Positions 14,065 to 22,518 of a stretch of 32,211 bases of DNA are shown here, piece by piece. Position numbers and translations under genes: made by a program. This DNA comes from an uncultured bacterium. Its GTDB lineage: Bacteria > Bacillota > Clostridia > Lachnospirales > Lachnospiraceae. Within the stretch, counting starts at the first letter, position 1; each line of letters starts with the position of its first letter. The notes under the pieces were generated by a model. That model was not told the DNA's origin, did not search any database, and worked only from the letters and a program-made list of their open reading frames with translations. The stretch is taken from contig CAJMRM010000036.1 in the NCBI GenBank assembly GCA_905215775.1, forward strand, positions 1 through 32,211, in the 5' to 3' direction.

Positions 14065-14988
14065 ATGAGACATTTACTGAGTCCTCTGGATCTTTCCGTT
14101 GAGGAGACCGATCAGTTATTATCCCTGGCATCCGATATTGAAAAGAATCGCTCCAAATATGCCCACGTATGTGACGGCAAAAAGCTGGCGACTCTTTTTT
14201 TTGAGCCCAGCACCAGAACACGGCTGAGCTTTGAGTCTGCCATGCTGAGTCTGGGCGGAAGCGTTCTCGGCGTTTCCTCCGCCGATTCCAGCTCTGCAGC
14301 CAAAGGCGAAAGCGTTTCCGATACGATCCGCGTGATCTCCTGCTATGCCGACATCTGCGCCATGCGCCATCCCAAAGAGGGCGCCGCGTATGTGGCAGCT
14401 TCCAAATCCTCCATCCCCGTGATCAACGCCGGAGACGGCGGCCATCAGCATCCCACCCAGACCCTCACCGACCTTCTGACCATCAAGAGCTTAAAGGGAC
14501 GTCTGGGCGACATGACCGTAGGCCTCTGCGGCGATCTGAAATTCGGCCGTACCGTTCATTCCCTGATCCACGCCCTGGTACGCTATCCGGGGATCCGTTT
14601 CGTGCTGATCTCCCCGCCGGAGCTTAAGGTGCCCGATTACATTAAGGAAAACGTCCTGGATGCCAACCACATCCCCTACCGGGAGACCGCCAATCTGGAC
14701 GACGCCATGGAAGAATTAGACATCCTGTATATGACCAGAGTTCAGAGAGAGCGTTTCTTCAATGAGGAGGATTACATCCGCATGAAGGACTGCTACATCC
14801 TGGATCAGGAAAAAATGAAGCTGGCCAAGCCCGATATGTTCGTTCTCCATCCCCTTCCCAGAGTCAACGAGATCTCCGTGGAGGTGGATGACGATCCCAG
14901 GGCTGCATACTTTAAACAGGCCCAGTACGGCGTTTACGTCCGCATGGCTCTGATCATGACTTTACTGGAGGTGGAAAAACCATGTTAA
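14065..14988 (+). CDS. pyrB: Aspartate carbamoyltransferase catalytic subunit
   Basis: From the ATG at 14065, preceded by AAGGAG, the protein has 307 residues, the family's usual length. The open frame runs 36 codons further upstream through the promoter and leader, which I exclude. It catalyses carbamoyl phosphate plus aspartate to carbamoyl aspartate, the committed step of pyrimidine synthesis. The carbamoyl-phosphate loop FFEPSTRTRLSFE is at 45-57, the mobile loop lysine K80 is in SSSAAKGES, GGHQHPTQ is at 125-132, and GDLKFGRTVHSL and HPLPRVNEI follow. It overlaps pyrI by 7 bp, so the two are translated together and should form the allosteric c6r6 enzyme. Confidence 0.97.
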   Translation: MRHLLSPLDLSVEETDQLLSLASDIEKNRSKYAHVCDGKKLATLFFEPSTRTRLSFESAMLSLGGSVLGVSSADSSSAAKGESVSDTIRVISCYADICAMRHPKEGAAYVAASKSSIPVINAGDGGHQHPTQTLTDLLTIKSLKGRLGDMTVGLCGDLKFGRTVHSLIHALVRYPGIRFVLISPPELKVPDYIKENVLDANHIPYRETANLDDAMEELDILYMTRVQRERFFNEEDYIRMKDCYILDQEKMKLAKPDMFVLHPLPRVNEISVEVDDDPRAAYFKQAQYGVYVRMALIMTLLEVEKPC

Positions 14989-15404
14989 ATATCAGCGGAA
15001 TCAAAGAAGGCGTTGTTTTAGATCACATTCAGGCCGGAAAGAGCATGGAGATCTATAAATATCTGGGACTGGGAAAAATGGACTGCACCGTAGCCATCAT
15101 TAAAAACGCCCGGAGCAGCAAGATGGGAAGAAAGGATATCATTAAGATCGAGGGTCCCCTGGATTCCCTGGATCTGGATGTACTGGGCTATATCGACCAC
15201 ACCATCACCGTCAACATCATCCGGGACGAGCGGATCGTGGAAAAGCGCCGCTTAAGCCTTCCCGACCGCCTTGTCAATGTGATCCACTGTAAAAATCCCC
15301 GGTGCATCACCTCCGTAGAGCAGGAGCTTCCCCATATCTTCTATCTGGCCGACAAAGAAAAGGAAGTTTACCGCTGCCAGTACTGTGACGAAAAGCACAG
15401 CTAG
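14982..15404 (+). CDS. pyrI: Aspartate carbamoyltransferase regulatory subunit
   Basis: A 140-residue regulatory chain. The N-terminal allosteric domain (about 1-97) binds nucleotides such as CTP and ATP in known homologues. The C-terminal zinc domain carries C103 and C108 (CKNPRC) and C132 and C135 (CQYC), the four expected ligands that contact PyrB. Its ATG lies within the end of pyrB. The stop is followed by about 140 bp without a gene and then a strong terminator. Confidence 0.96.
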   Translation: MLNISGIKEGVVLDHIQAGKSMEIYKYLGLGKMDCTVAIIKNARSSKMGRKDIIKIEGPLDSLDLDVLGYIDHTITVNIIRDERIVEKRRLSLPDRLVNVIHCKNPRCITSVEQELPHIFYLADKEKEVYRCQYCDEKHS

Positions 15405-15542
15405 GTGCTTCTGACCCTGCCTGTTTTTCTGGCGGTCACGGCGGCCTGCACCGGAAAGGGAATACAGCCTGAGCCGCGCTCTTTCTGATGCTCTCCGGCG
15501 TTTCCCTGATCCTAAGCCGTATATGACCGGCCGTGGCGCAGC

Positions 15543-15594
15543 AAAAAAGACGTTTTCCTCCATTTTCATGGAACGGAAAACGTCTTTTCTTTTG
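15543..15594. terminator. Bidirectional intrinsic terminator between pyrI and the TPR lipoprotein gene
   Basis: AAAAGACGTTTTCC (15545-15558) and GGAAAACGTCTTTT (15575-15588) are perfect inverted arms around a 16-nt loop. An A-run lies on one side and CTTTTG on the other, so it can end transcription from both pyrBI and the convergent gene, which stops at 15596. Confidence 0.88.
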
Positions 15595-15595
15595 C

Positions 15596-17644
15596 TTACC
15601 GGTTATTGATCTCCCGGATCTTTTCAATGTCTACGGTCTCATTGGTGCCCGTAGCCCTGGCGTCAAACTGGACCGCAAAGGTGGTTCCCTCCGGCAGCTG
15701 CTTATTCCGCAGGGATTCCCTGTATTTTTCCGCATCCTTAACGACCACTCCGTCCCCGGCCAGGCTCTGTCCCGGGAATACCCAGATCACCAGGTCTCCC
15801 ATGCCCAGCTCGTAGGTGGATTCCTCCAGGATCCACTGAACCTGCATCCCGTACTGGCTCATGCATTTATAAACATCATTTAAGGTAATGCTGACGCCGT
15901 CTGCACCGGAAAACAGTTCTTCCTTTTTAACGGCATAGGCTCCGCTTCCCTCTTTAGCCTTATTTAAGAGATCCGGATTCAGTCTGAGGCTGCCGCTGTG
16001 GGATCCGGAGCCGGAATCCGACGGCTTTGTCTCCTGGGAGCTCTCACCCTGGCCTTCGCCTTCCTGGCCGTTCCCGGTTTCTTCCTCCTCACCGGTCTCC
16101 GGCTCGGTCTCCTCCTCCGTTTCCTCCTCTGTGGGAACCGTTCCGATCTTCTTTCCGTCCGGGCCCACCATGAATCCGTCCGGAGTCTCCTCATTGATCA
16201 GCAGCCGTCCGTCGTCCATAAAATAATACTCGCTGCCGTCCAGATTCTGCCATCCCATAACGGAACAGCCGTAGGCCGCTCCCTGGGCCGGGTTAAAGTA
16301 ATAGATATCGCCGTCTCCTGCATCATACCAGCCGGTCCGGAAGGTACCGTCCTCGTTGAGGTAATACGTTCCGTTTTCGTTGGATAAAAAGCCCGGAACA
16401 ATGCTGGCAGGCGATAAGACATAGGCCCTCTTAAAGTAAGACATGGCACCTGCCCCGTCTCCGTTTTCCAGAAGCTCTCCGGCCTTCATGGCCGCCTCGT
16501 CGGCCGCCGTAGCCCGGTAGCTTTCCAGCTCTGCCTTGTAGCTTTCATCATCCGGCTTCAAGGCCACTGCCTTTTCCCAGAAGCTTAAGCCAGCGGCCAT
16601 GTCCTCTGTTTCCGAATAGTATCCGGAGATCTCATATAAAAGGTCGTCAAACCGCTCATTGGCCGCTGCGTCTGCGTTCATGAATTTGGCCACGGCCTCA
16701 TCCACCACGGCCCTGGCCGCCGTCAGATCGCCGGAATCCATATGGAGAGCGATCATGGTCACATAAATATCCATGGTATCCGGGGACAGCTCCCTGGCTT
16801 TTGTCAGATATGTAACCGCCTCCTCTGTATTTCCCTCGTTGAAGCACTGCTCTCCATAACGGGCATACGCTGTGGCAAGGCTGTTTTGGATGGAAGGATC
16901 CTCTTTGTTTTCCAGATTTTCCAGGATCTCAATGGATTTTTTATATTCCTCCATCATCGTATAAGCATTGCTCAGGGCCATACGGGTGTGATCGTCGCCT
17001 CTTCCTGCCTCCAGAAGCCGCTCCAGGCAGGGAATGGCGTACTCATAATTTTCCTCCTCCACGAATCTCTGCCCCAGCTCTGTCAGGCTTTTGAACCTGG
17101 TTTCCTCCAGCTCCTTATCCCCGGTGGCCAAACAGCCCTCCTCCAGGACCACATCGGCGCTTTCGTATTCTTCCAGATACAGATAGACCTGGTGGAGCCC
17201 CAGATACGCCTCCTTACAGCTCTCGTCTGCGGCAATGGCCCGGTCATAGGCCTCGATGGCGCTGTCAAACTCCTCATCGTTAAAATACTTTTCTGCGTAT
17301 TCGGTACAGATCTCCACATACCGGTCCCGGAGACCCTCATCCTGGGATGCCTCCCAGCCCTGCTCCAGGATGTCCATGGCTTCCATATCCATTTCCTGGT
17401 CCGCATAGACCTCGCTCAGCTTCAGATAAACGTTCACATCCTCCGGATCCAGCTCCACCGCCGCAAGAAGCGCCTCGATGGCCTCGTCATACTTCTGCTC
17501 ACCCAGATATTTTTCCGCCAGAGCCATCTGCTCCCGGGTCTTGGGATTTTCTTCTTTTGCCGTTTCTTCCTTTCTGCTGCACGCCGTAAATAAAACAGCA
17601 AAGGCCAGCAGAAGGAAAAGCGCCCGCTTTATTTTTGTGTTCAT
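15596..17644 (-). CDS. TPR-repeat lipoprotein with cell-wall-binding-like repeats
   Basis: The 682-residue protein begins with a lipoprotein signal peptide: KIKRALFLLLAFAVLF and lipobox FTAC, lipid on Cys22. Residues of about 38-400 are tandem tetratricopeptide repeats (for example YDEAIEALLAAVELDPEDVN and FDSAIEAYDRAIAADESC). Residues of about 425-490 hold two aromatic/Gly repeats of the choline-binding/cell-wall-binding type (FRTGWYDAGDGDIYYFNPAQ and MGWQNLDGSEYYFMDDG). A Glu/Thr-rich, then Ser/Gly-rich linker (about 500-555) leads to a C-terminal domain of about 125 residues I do not recognise. It should sit on the outer face of the membrane and reach the wall, perhaps as a scaffold. The ATG has an AGGAGAG site. 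It follows rnpB closely; its own promoter is not obvious. Confidence 0.85.
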   Translation of the reverse strand: MNTKIKRALFLLLAFAVLFTACSRKEETAKEENPKTREQMALAEKYLGEQKYDEAIEALLAAVELDPEDVNVYLKLSEVYADQEMDMEAMDILEQGWEASQDEGLRDRYVEICTEYAEKYFNDEEFDSAIEAYDRAIAADESCKEAYLGLHQVYLYLEEYESADVVLEEGCLATGDKELEETRFKSLTELGQRFVEEENYEYAIPCLERLLEAGRGDDHTRMALSNAYTMMEEYKKSIEILENLENKEDPSIQNSLATAYARYGEQCFNEGNTEEAVTYLTKARELSPDTMDIYVTMIALHMDSGDLTAARAVVDEAVAKFMNADAAANERFDDLLYEISGYYSETEDMAAGLSFWEKAVALKPDDESYKAELESYRATAADEAAMKAGELLENGDGAGAMSYFKRAYVLSPASIVPGFLSNENGTYYLNEDGTFRTGWYDAGDGDIYYFNPAQGAAYGCSVMGWQNLDGSEYYFMDDGRLLINEETPDGFMVGPDGKKIGTVPTEEETEEETEPETGEEEETGNGQEGEGQGESSQETKPSDSGSGSHSGSLRLNPDLLNKAKEGSGAYAVKKEELFSGADGVSITLNDVYKCMSQYGMQVQWILEESTYELGMGDLVIWVFPGQSLAGDGVVVKDAEKYRESLRNKQLPEGTTFAVQFDARATGTNETVDIEKIREINNR

Positions 17645-17680
17645 TCAATGCTCTCCTGTGATCTTGTTGCTTTTGTCGGA

Positions 17681-17709
17681 TAAAAATAGAATCCCGAAAA
17701 CGGGATTCT
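17681..17709 (-). terminator. rnpB intrinsic terminator
   Basis: AGAATCCCG (17688-17696) and CGGGATTCT (17701-17709) form a perfect 9-bp stem with a 4-nt loop. On the minus strand it is followed by ATTTTTA. A second small hairpin (17712-17728) precedes it. Confidence 0.8.
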
Positions 17710-17741
17710 CCGCCGGTCTGGAACCGGCCTTTTACAAGGCT

Positions 17742-18086
17742 CTGAGCAAGACTGTAAGCCGGGTTATGTCTTGGATGGTCATCTATCTAGGCTGCCTGTC
17801 GCCAGACAGCTCAAGCGGCCTACCCGGGGGCAGACGGGCCGCCTTACGCCCCCTGTTCGGCCTTGCTTCGGATGGGGTTTACATGTGCCCTCTCTGTTAC
17901 CAGCGAAGCGGTAGTCTCTTACACTGCCTTTCCACCCTTACACGGCGAGCCGTGCGGTTTATTTCTGTTGCACTGTCCCTGGAGTCGCCTCCGCCAGACG
18001 TTATCTGGCATCCTGCCCTCTGAAGCCCGGACTTTCCTCTCCTGCATCCTTTCGGTCATGCAGCAGCGACCATCTGTCTTACTCAG
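17742..18086 (-). ncRNA. rnpB: RNase P RNA
   Basis: The minus strand holds the conserved RNase P RNA core: GAGGAAAGTCCGGGCT near the 5' end, GACAGTGCAACAGAAA, a GGTGGAAAGGC-like segment, AGACTACCG and AGAGGGC. Near the 3' end are GATAGATGACCATCC and ACATAACCCGGCTTACAG. The termini CTGAGTAAGAC (rc of 18076-18086) and GTCTTGCTCAG (rc of 17742-17752) pair as helix P1, which sets the ends at about 345 nt. It is the catalytic RNA that matures tRNA 5' ends. The layout fits type A (as in most Clostridia) but I did not fold it fully. Promoter and terminator flank it. Confidence 0.96.
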
Positions 18087-18095
18087 AACCTCCTT

Positions 18096-18124
18096 ACTAT
18101 ACCACAATTTTTTTCGTATGTCCA
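18096..18124 (-). promoter_or_regulatory. rnpB promoter
   Basis: On the minus strand TGGACA (rc of 18119-18124), a 17-bp spacer and TATAGT (rc of 18096-18101) match the sigma-A consensus at 5 of 6 positions each. Initiation would fall within a few bases of the P1 5' end of rnpB. Confidence 0.8.
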
Positions 18125-18178
18125 TACTGCCGTTCTGGCATTTTATAACAGCTCTGCCGAGCGTCTTCCTCTGCTCCT

Positions 18179-19837
18179 TTATACCTTCAGGCAGCTTCCT
18201 CCGATAAACTCCCGGATAATGGAGTTTTTCGGGATGATCTCACTGTCAATGCCCAGGAAGTAATCCAGGAATTTCAGCAGCCGTTTTGCCTCGTCGTACT
18301 CCGGCACATCCCTGGGAATGCTGAATAAAAGAGGCTCCGCATACAGCTTCAGCACTGCCAGCTCATAAACCAGCGCCGAGTTGAACATCACGTCCGCCTG
18401 CTCCTGGAAGGGGAAGATATTCTTATCCTCGCCCCGGCGCACCGACGACCAGCGGCGGATGGTCTCCAGCGCAGAGGTTCCCCTGGTCCTGGCATCCCGT
18501 ACCATGCGGCGGATGATCCGTCCGTCTGCCGTGGGGATCCGGTTGTGCTCGTCTACGTTTAACTGGGTCAGGGCGCTGATGTAGATCTTAAACCGGCTTT
18601 CTTCCGGAAGGGAATAGCTGAGCTTATCGTTAAGACAGTGGATGCCCTCGATGATGAGCACATCGTTCTTTCCCAGCTTCAAAAAATCCCCGGCATATTC
18701 CCTGGTCCCGGTCACAAAGTTAAACCGGGGGATCTCCACCAGACGGCCATTTAAAAGGCCGTTCATGTCCTCATTGAACTTTTCGATATCCACGCATTCC
18801 AGGGCCTCCATATCCAGCTTCCCGTTTTCGTCCCTGGGATAATCCTCCCGATTCTTAAAATAGTTGTCCACCGCAATGGGATGGGGCGTATAGCCCAGGG
18901 CCCGGAACTGGGTGGCCAGCCGGTGGCTGAAGGTGGTCTTTCCCGACGAGGACGGCCCGGCGATCATCACAAGCCTTTTATCTCCGGACTTTGCCGCCTG
19001 TTCGGCAATATTTCCAATGGTCTTTTCCTGGAGCGCCTCCTGCATGAGGATCAGATCCGCCGCTTTTCCCTCTGAGATCAGCCGGTTTAAGGTACCCACG
19101 TTGGGAACCTCCAGGCAGTCGCTCCAGCGGTAGGAATCCCTCAGCACCTGGAACAGCTTTTCATGGTTCCCGCTCGTTTTCACCTTCCTCGGTTCCTTCG
19201 TTTCCGGAAGAAGCAGCAGGAAACCGGAATGGTACGGGATCAGGTCGAAATATTTCACATATCCTGTGTTCTGCACCATATAGCCGTAAAAATAGTCCTC
19301 AAATTTTTCAATGCTGTAAATATTGACCCTGGACGCCCGCCGGTACATGAAAAGCTGCTCCTTGTCATGCATCCCGTGGCGGCCGAACAATTCCACGGCC
19401 TCGTCGGTATTGACGCTGCGTTTTACAATCGGAAGCTTTTGATCCACCAGGGCGTGCATCTGCGCCTTCACCCGGTCCAGAAGCTCCTCCGTCAGGGCTT
19501 CGTCCCCCTCCAGCTCCCCGTAGATGCCATTTCCCAGGGCAAAATCCATCTGGACTTTTTTGATCCTTTCCCTGGGGATCACATCGTAAAAGGCCTTCAG
19601 CATCACAAACACCGCGCTGCGCTCATACGTCTTTTTCCCCACCGGATCCTGAAAGGTAAGAAATTCCACCTGGGAATCCTTTGTCAGCGTCTTGTGGAGC
19701 TCCTTCAGCTTTCCATTCACCCTGGCCAAGAGGATATCCTCCTGAAACTCCGGCTGGAACTCCTCCGCCACCGTAAGAAGCGGCGTTCCCTCCGGGTATT
19801 CTCTGGTCTTTCCACAGGCATGAACCTTGATCGTCAT
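18179..19837 (-). CDS. Nucleoside kinase with TGS and threonyl-tRNA-synthetase-like domains (uridine kinase family)
   Basis: A 552-residue three-part fusion. An N-terminal TGS domain (about 1-62) comes first. A segment resembling the second additional domain of threonyl-tRNA synthetase (about 70-250, with the FGRHGM and YHSGFLLLL stretches) follows. Last is a uridine/phosphoribulokinase-like P-loop kinase: GPSSSGKTTFS near 294-304, DNYF and NREDYPRDENGKLD after it, LIIEGIHCLN as Walker B, and RRMVRDARTRG as lid. This architecture is widespread in Firmicutes and usually annotated as nucleoside kinase. It probably phosphorylates uridine or cytidine, and the role of the tRNA-synthetase-like part is unknown. 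The TAGGAGGT ribosome binding site is strong. It lies 16 bp after nif3 in the same direction. Confidence 0.88.
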   Translation of the reverse strand: MTIKVHACGKTREYPEGTPLLTVAEEFQPEFQEDILLARVNGKLKELHKTLTKDSQVEFLTFQDPVGKKTYERSAVFVMLKAFYDVIPRERIKKVQMDFALGNGIYGELEGDEALTEELLDRVKAQMHALVDQKLPIVKRSVNTDEAVELFGRHGMHDKEQLFMYRRASRVNIYSIEKFEDYFYGYMVQNTGYVKYFDLIPYHSGFLLLLPETKEPRKVKTSGNHEKLFQVLRDSYRWSDCLEVPNVGTLNRLISEGKAADLILMQEALQEKTIGNIAEQAAKSGDKRLVMIAGPSSSGKTTFSHRLATQFRALGYTPHPIAVDNYFKNREDYPRDENGKLDMEALECVDIEKFNEDMNGLLNGRLVEIPRFNFVTGTREYAGDFLKLGKNDVLIIEGIHCLNDKLSYSLPEESRFKIYISALTQLNVDEHNRIPTADGRIIRRMVRDARTRGTSALETIRRWSSVRRGEDKNIFPFQEQADVMFNSALVYELAVLKLYAEPLLFSIPRDVPEYDEAKRLLKFLDYFLGIDSEIIPKNSIIREFIGGSCLKV

Positions 19838-19853
19838 AAGCAGACCTCCTATC

Positions 19854-20654
19854 CTATACCACTGCCGCCGGAAAATGGACCGGCATTTTTAAAATCTGTA
19901 TCTGATCTCCCAGCCTTTGTTTCAGATAGTCCTCCATGTGATCCATGAAGATATGCTCCAGGCCATAATGGCCCGCATCAATGATCATCAGTCCCTGGGC
20001 CGCCGCATCGATGCCCGCGTGATGGCCGATGTCCCCGGTGATCAGCGCCTGGGCGCCTTTTTCCAGGGCTGCCTGGATGGTGCTGCCTCCGGAGCCAGGG
20101 CAGACGGCTGCCCGTGTCACTGGTTCCTTTTCCCACAGCCCTTCCCCATAGACCGTCACAAAAGGCAGCCCAAAGAGCTCCTTCACCTGCCGGGCCAGCT
20201 CCATTCCCGCTGCCGGCGTCTTCAGGCTTCCGGTCTTTCCGATTCCATAAAGAATCCCGTTTTCCTCTCCCATGGCCTCCAGCGGCTCTCCGCCGCAGAT
20301 CCCGATCCGGTCTGCCGCCAGGTCCGCCATACAGCCGGGGGCCGAGTCAAAATTGGTATGCATGGCAAAATAGGAAACATCCGACCGGATCATCTCCATC
20401 AGCCGGCGGCCGATGAAGTCCTCGTCGGTCACCCGCTTTACAGCTTTGAAGATCAGCGGATGGTGGCTTACGATCATATCCGCTCCCTCCCGGACAGCCA
20501 GAGCCACTGTCTCATCATCGGCATCCACACAGAGAAGGAGCTTCTTTACCTCCTTGTCCCTTCTGCCCGCCAGAAGCCCCGGATTGTCCCACCCGCATGC
20601 CATACGGTGGGGCGCCAGCTCCTCCAGTATCTTTATGATCTCACTGCATCTCAT
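19854..20654 (-). CDS. Nif3-like dinuclear metal centre protein
   Basis: A 266-residue NIF3/YqfO-family protein, here the short form without the inserted PII-like domain. Metal-site residues are H64-H65 in VSHHPLIF, H99 and D103 in MHTNFDSA, and a C-terminal histidine in DAGHYGLEH. The family forms a hexameric toroid with two metals per subunit. The biochemical role is unsettled (GTP cyclohydrolase I type 2 names are historical). It starts inside the end of trmK (14-bp overlap), a pairing conserved in Firmicutes. Confidence 0.92.
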   Translation of the reverse strand: MRCSEIIKILEELAPHRMACGWDNPGLLAGRRDKEVKKLLLCVDADDETVALAVREGADMIVSHHPLIFKAVKRVTDEDFIGRRLMEMIRSDVSYFAMHTNFDSAPGCMADLAADRIGICGGEPLEAMGEENGILYGIGKTGSLKTPAAGMELARQVKELFGLPFVTVYGEGLWEKEPVTRAAVCPGSGGSTIQAALEKGAQALITGDIGHHAGIDAAAQGLMIIDAGHYGLEHIFMDHMEDYLKQRLGDQIQILKMPVHFPAAVV

Positions 20655-21348
20655 TCTGCACCTCCCGGTTATACCGCAGATCCTCCTCTGCTTCCCTTTT
20701 CTTTGCGGCCGCCCGTTCGGAATGCCCGCCCAGGGAATCCAGGCTTTCCGCCAGAGAACAAAGCTTTTCCTCCTCCTCCTTTAAATATCTCATAAAAACA
20801 GGATCCCTTGTACTTATCAGATACGGGCTGTAATAAAAAAAGCGTTCCGGCTTCTCCTCCGGCTTTTCCCCGCTCCGCCTTCCCGCGGAAAGGATCGTAT
20901 AAAACTTTCCGTCCTCATAGACCATTTCTTCTTTTTCCACCGGGAAGCCGTTGTCCCAGAGCCATCTACGCATTTTAGGGATCTCCGACTGGGGAGACAG
21001 GATCCACTGTTCCACAAAGTCCCACATATGCCGTCCCCGCTCCAGGATATGTATCATCAGCTCTCCGCCCATTCCTGCAATGACCACCGTTTCCGCCTCG
21101 CCGGGCGCCAGCTTCTCCAGGCCGTCTGAGAGCCTGGTCTCGATCCTGTCCCCCAGACCGGCCAGGGCCACCGCTTCCTCTGCCCGGGACAGGGGGCCCT
21201 TCCGCACGTCCATGGCCAGGGCCCGCTTTGCGATCCCCCTTCTCACCAGCTCCACCGGCACATGGCCGTGGTCGGTGCCGATATCTGCCGCCGACTCTGC
21301 CGGCCTTACCATGGAAACCACTGTTTCCAGACGATCCGATAATTTCAT
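20641..21348 (-). CDS. trmK: tRNA (adenine-22-N1)-methyltransferase
   Basis: A 235-residue SAM-dependent methyltransferase. The SAM loop is ADIGTDHGHVP at 21-31, the acidic turn is MDVRKGPL, AGMGGELM is at 91-98, and ILSPQSEIPKMRRWL follows, all typical of TrmK. It methylates N1 of A22 in tRNAs. A C-terminal coiled-coil-like Glu/Arg-rich tail (about 185-230) is usual. It is 30 bp downstream of rpoD and overlaps nif3, so it belongs to the same transcript. Confidence 0.93.
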   Translation of the reverse strand: MKLSDRLETVVSMVRPAESAADIGTDHGHVPVELVRRGIAKRALAMDVRKGPLSRAEEAVALAGLGDRIETRLSDGLEKLAPGEAETVVIAGMGGELMIHILERGRHMWDFVEQWILSPQSEIPKMRRWLWDNGFPVEKEEMVYEDGKFYTILSAGRRSGEKPEEKPERFFYYSPYLISTRDPVFMRYLKEEEEKLCSLAESLDSLGGHSERAAAKKREAEEDLRYNREVQNEMQ

Positions 21349-21378
21349 CTCTGTTCCATTCCTTCCAGTCTGTATTTT

Positions 21379-22491
21379 CTATTCGTCCAGATAATCCTTT
21401 AATTTTTTGCTGCGGCTGGGATGACGGAGCTTTCGCAGGGCCTTGGCCTCGATCTGCCGGATCCGTTCCCTGGTGACGTTGAATTCCCGTCCCACCTCCT
21501 CCAGAGTCCTGGGCCGTCCATCGTCCAGTCCGAACCTGAGCCGCAGGACCTTCTGCTCCCGCTCGGTCAGCGTATCCAGGACCTCCATCAGCTGTTCATG
21601 GAGCAGGGTAAAGGTGGCAGCGTCCGCCGGGACCGTCACCTGGTCGTCCTGGATGAAATCGCCCAGGTGGCTGTCCTCCTCCTCGCCGATGGGCGTTTCC
21701 AGAGACACGGGATCCTGGGAGATTTTCATGATCTCCCGCACCCGTTCCACCGGAAGCTCCATTTCCTTTGCCACCTCCTCCGGAGACGGCTCCCGCCCCA
21801 AGGTCTGGAGGAGCTGCCTCTGGGCCCGTACCAGGCGGTTGATGGTCTCCACCATATGGACCGGGATCCGTATGGTCCTGGCCTGGTCTGCAATGGCCCT
21901 GGTGATGGCCTGACGGATCCACCAGGTAGCGTAGGTGCTGAATTTGTAGCCCTTCCGGTACTCAAATTTTTCCACCGCCTTTATGAGTCCCAGGTTTCCC
22001 TCCTGGATCAGATCCAGAAACTGCATTCCGCGGCCCACATACCGCTTGGCAATGCTGACCACCAGACGGAGGTTTGCCTCTGCCAGCTTCTTCTTCGCCT
22101 CCTCATCGCCCAGCTCCATGCGCTTTGCCAGCTCGATCTCCTCCTCTGAGGTCAGCAGCGGCACCTTTCCGATCTCTTTTAAGTACATGCGCACCGGGTC
22201 CTCGATCCCCACGCCCTCGGGCACCGAAAGATCCAGATTTTCCATCGTTTCTTCTCCGGCCTCTTCTTCTGCGAACAGGTCCGGATCCATGTCGTCGTCC
22301 GACGATATCTTAAGGACATCCACCTTCTTATTGTCCAGGAAGTCGTAAATTCGGTCCAGCTTTTCCGGTGTCAGCTCTTCGCCTGCAAATATGTCAAGGA
22401 TCTCCTGCTCCTCCAGGACATTCTTCTTCTTTTTTGCAGTTTCCAAAAGCCTGTCCAGTTTCTCTTCAAACGTAAGCATCTTTTCTTCCAT
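21379..22491 (-). CDS. rpoD: Primary RNA polymerase sigma factor (sigma A)
   Basis: About 370 residues starting at MEEKMLTFEEKLDRL. The frame is open from a GTG at 22512, but GGAAGGATGGG lies just upstream of the ATG at 22491, which I prefer. Region 1.1 is short and acidic. Regions 1.2-2 include DPVRMYLKEIGKVPLL and NLRLVVSIAKRYVGRG, with QEGNLGLIKAVEKFEYRKG and STYATWWIRQAITRAIADQ. Region 4.2 is TLEEVGREFNVTRERIRQIE. It directs housekeeping transcription. It sits 7 bp (or 28 bp from the chosen start) after dnaG, in the conserved dnaG-rpoD pair. Confidence 0.97.
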   Translation of the reverse strand: MEEKMLTFEEKLDRLLETAKKKKNVLEEQEILDIFAGEELTPEKLDRIYDFLDNKKVDVLKISSDDDMDPDLFAEEEAGEETMENLDLSVPEGVGIEDPVRMYLKEIGKVPLLTSEEEIELAKRMELGDEEAKKKLAEANLRLVVSIAKRYVGRGMQFLDLIQEGNLGLIKAVEKFEYRKGYKFSTYATWWIRQAITRAIADQARTIRIPVHMVETINRLVRAQRQLLQTLGREPSPEEVAKEMELPVERVREIMKISQDPVSLETPIGEEEDSHLGDFIQDDQVTVPADAATFTLLHEQLMEVLDTLTEREQKVLRLRFGLDDGRPRTLEEVGREFNVTRERIRQIEAKALRKLRHPSRSKKLKDYLDE

Positions 22492-22518
22492 AATTCCCAT
22501 CCTTCCCGGCACCTGGGT

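Noticed and set aside
17863..18207. Open frames over rnpB
   Set aside because: They lie within the conserved RNase P RNA sequence and its promoter and match no protein.
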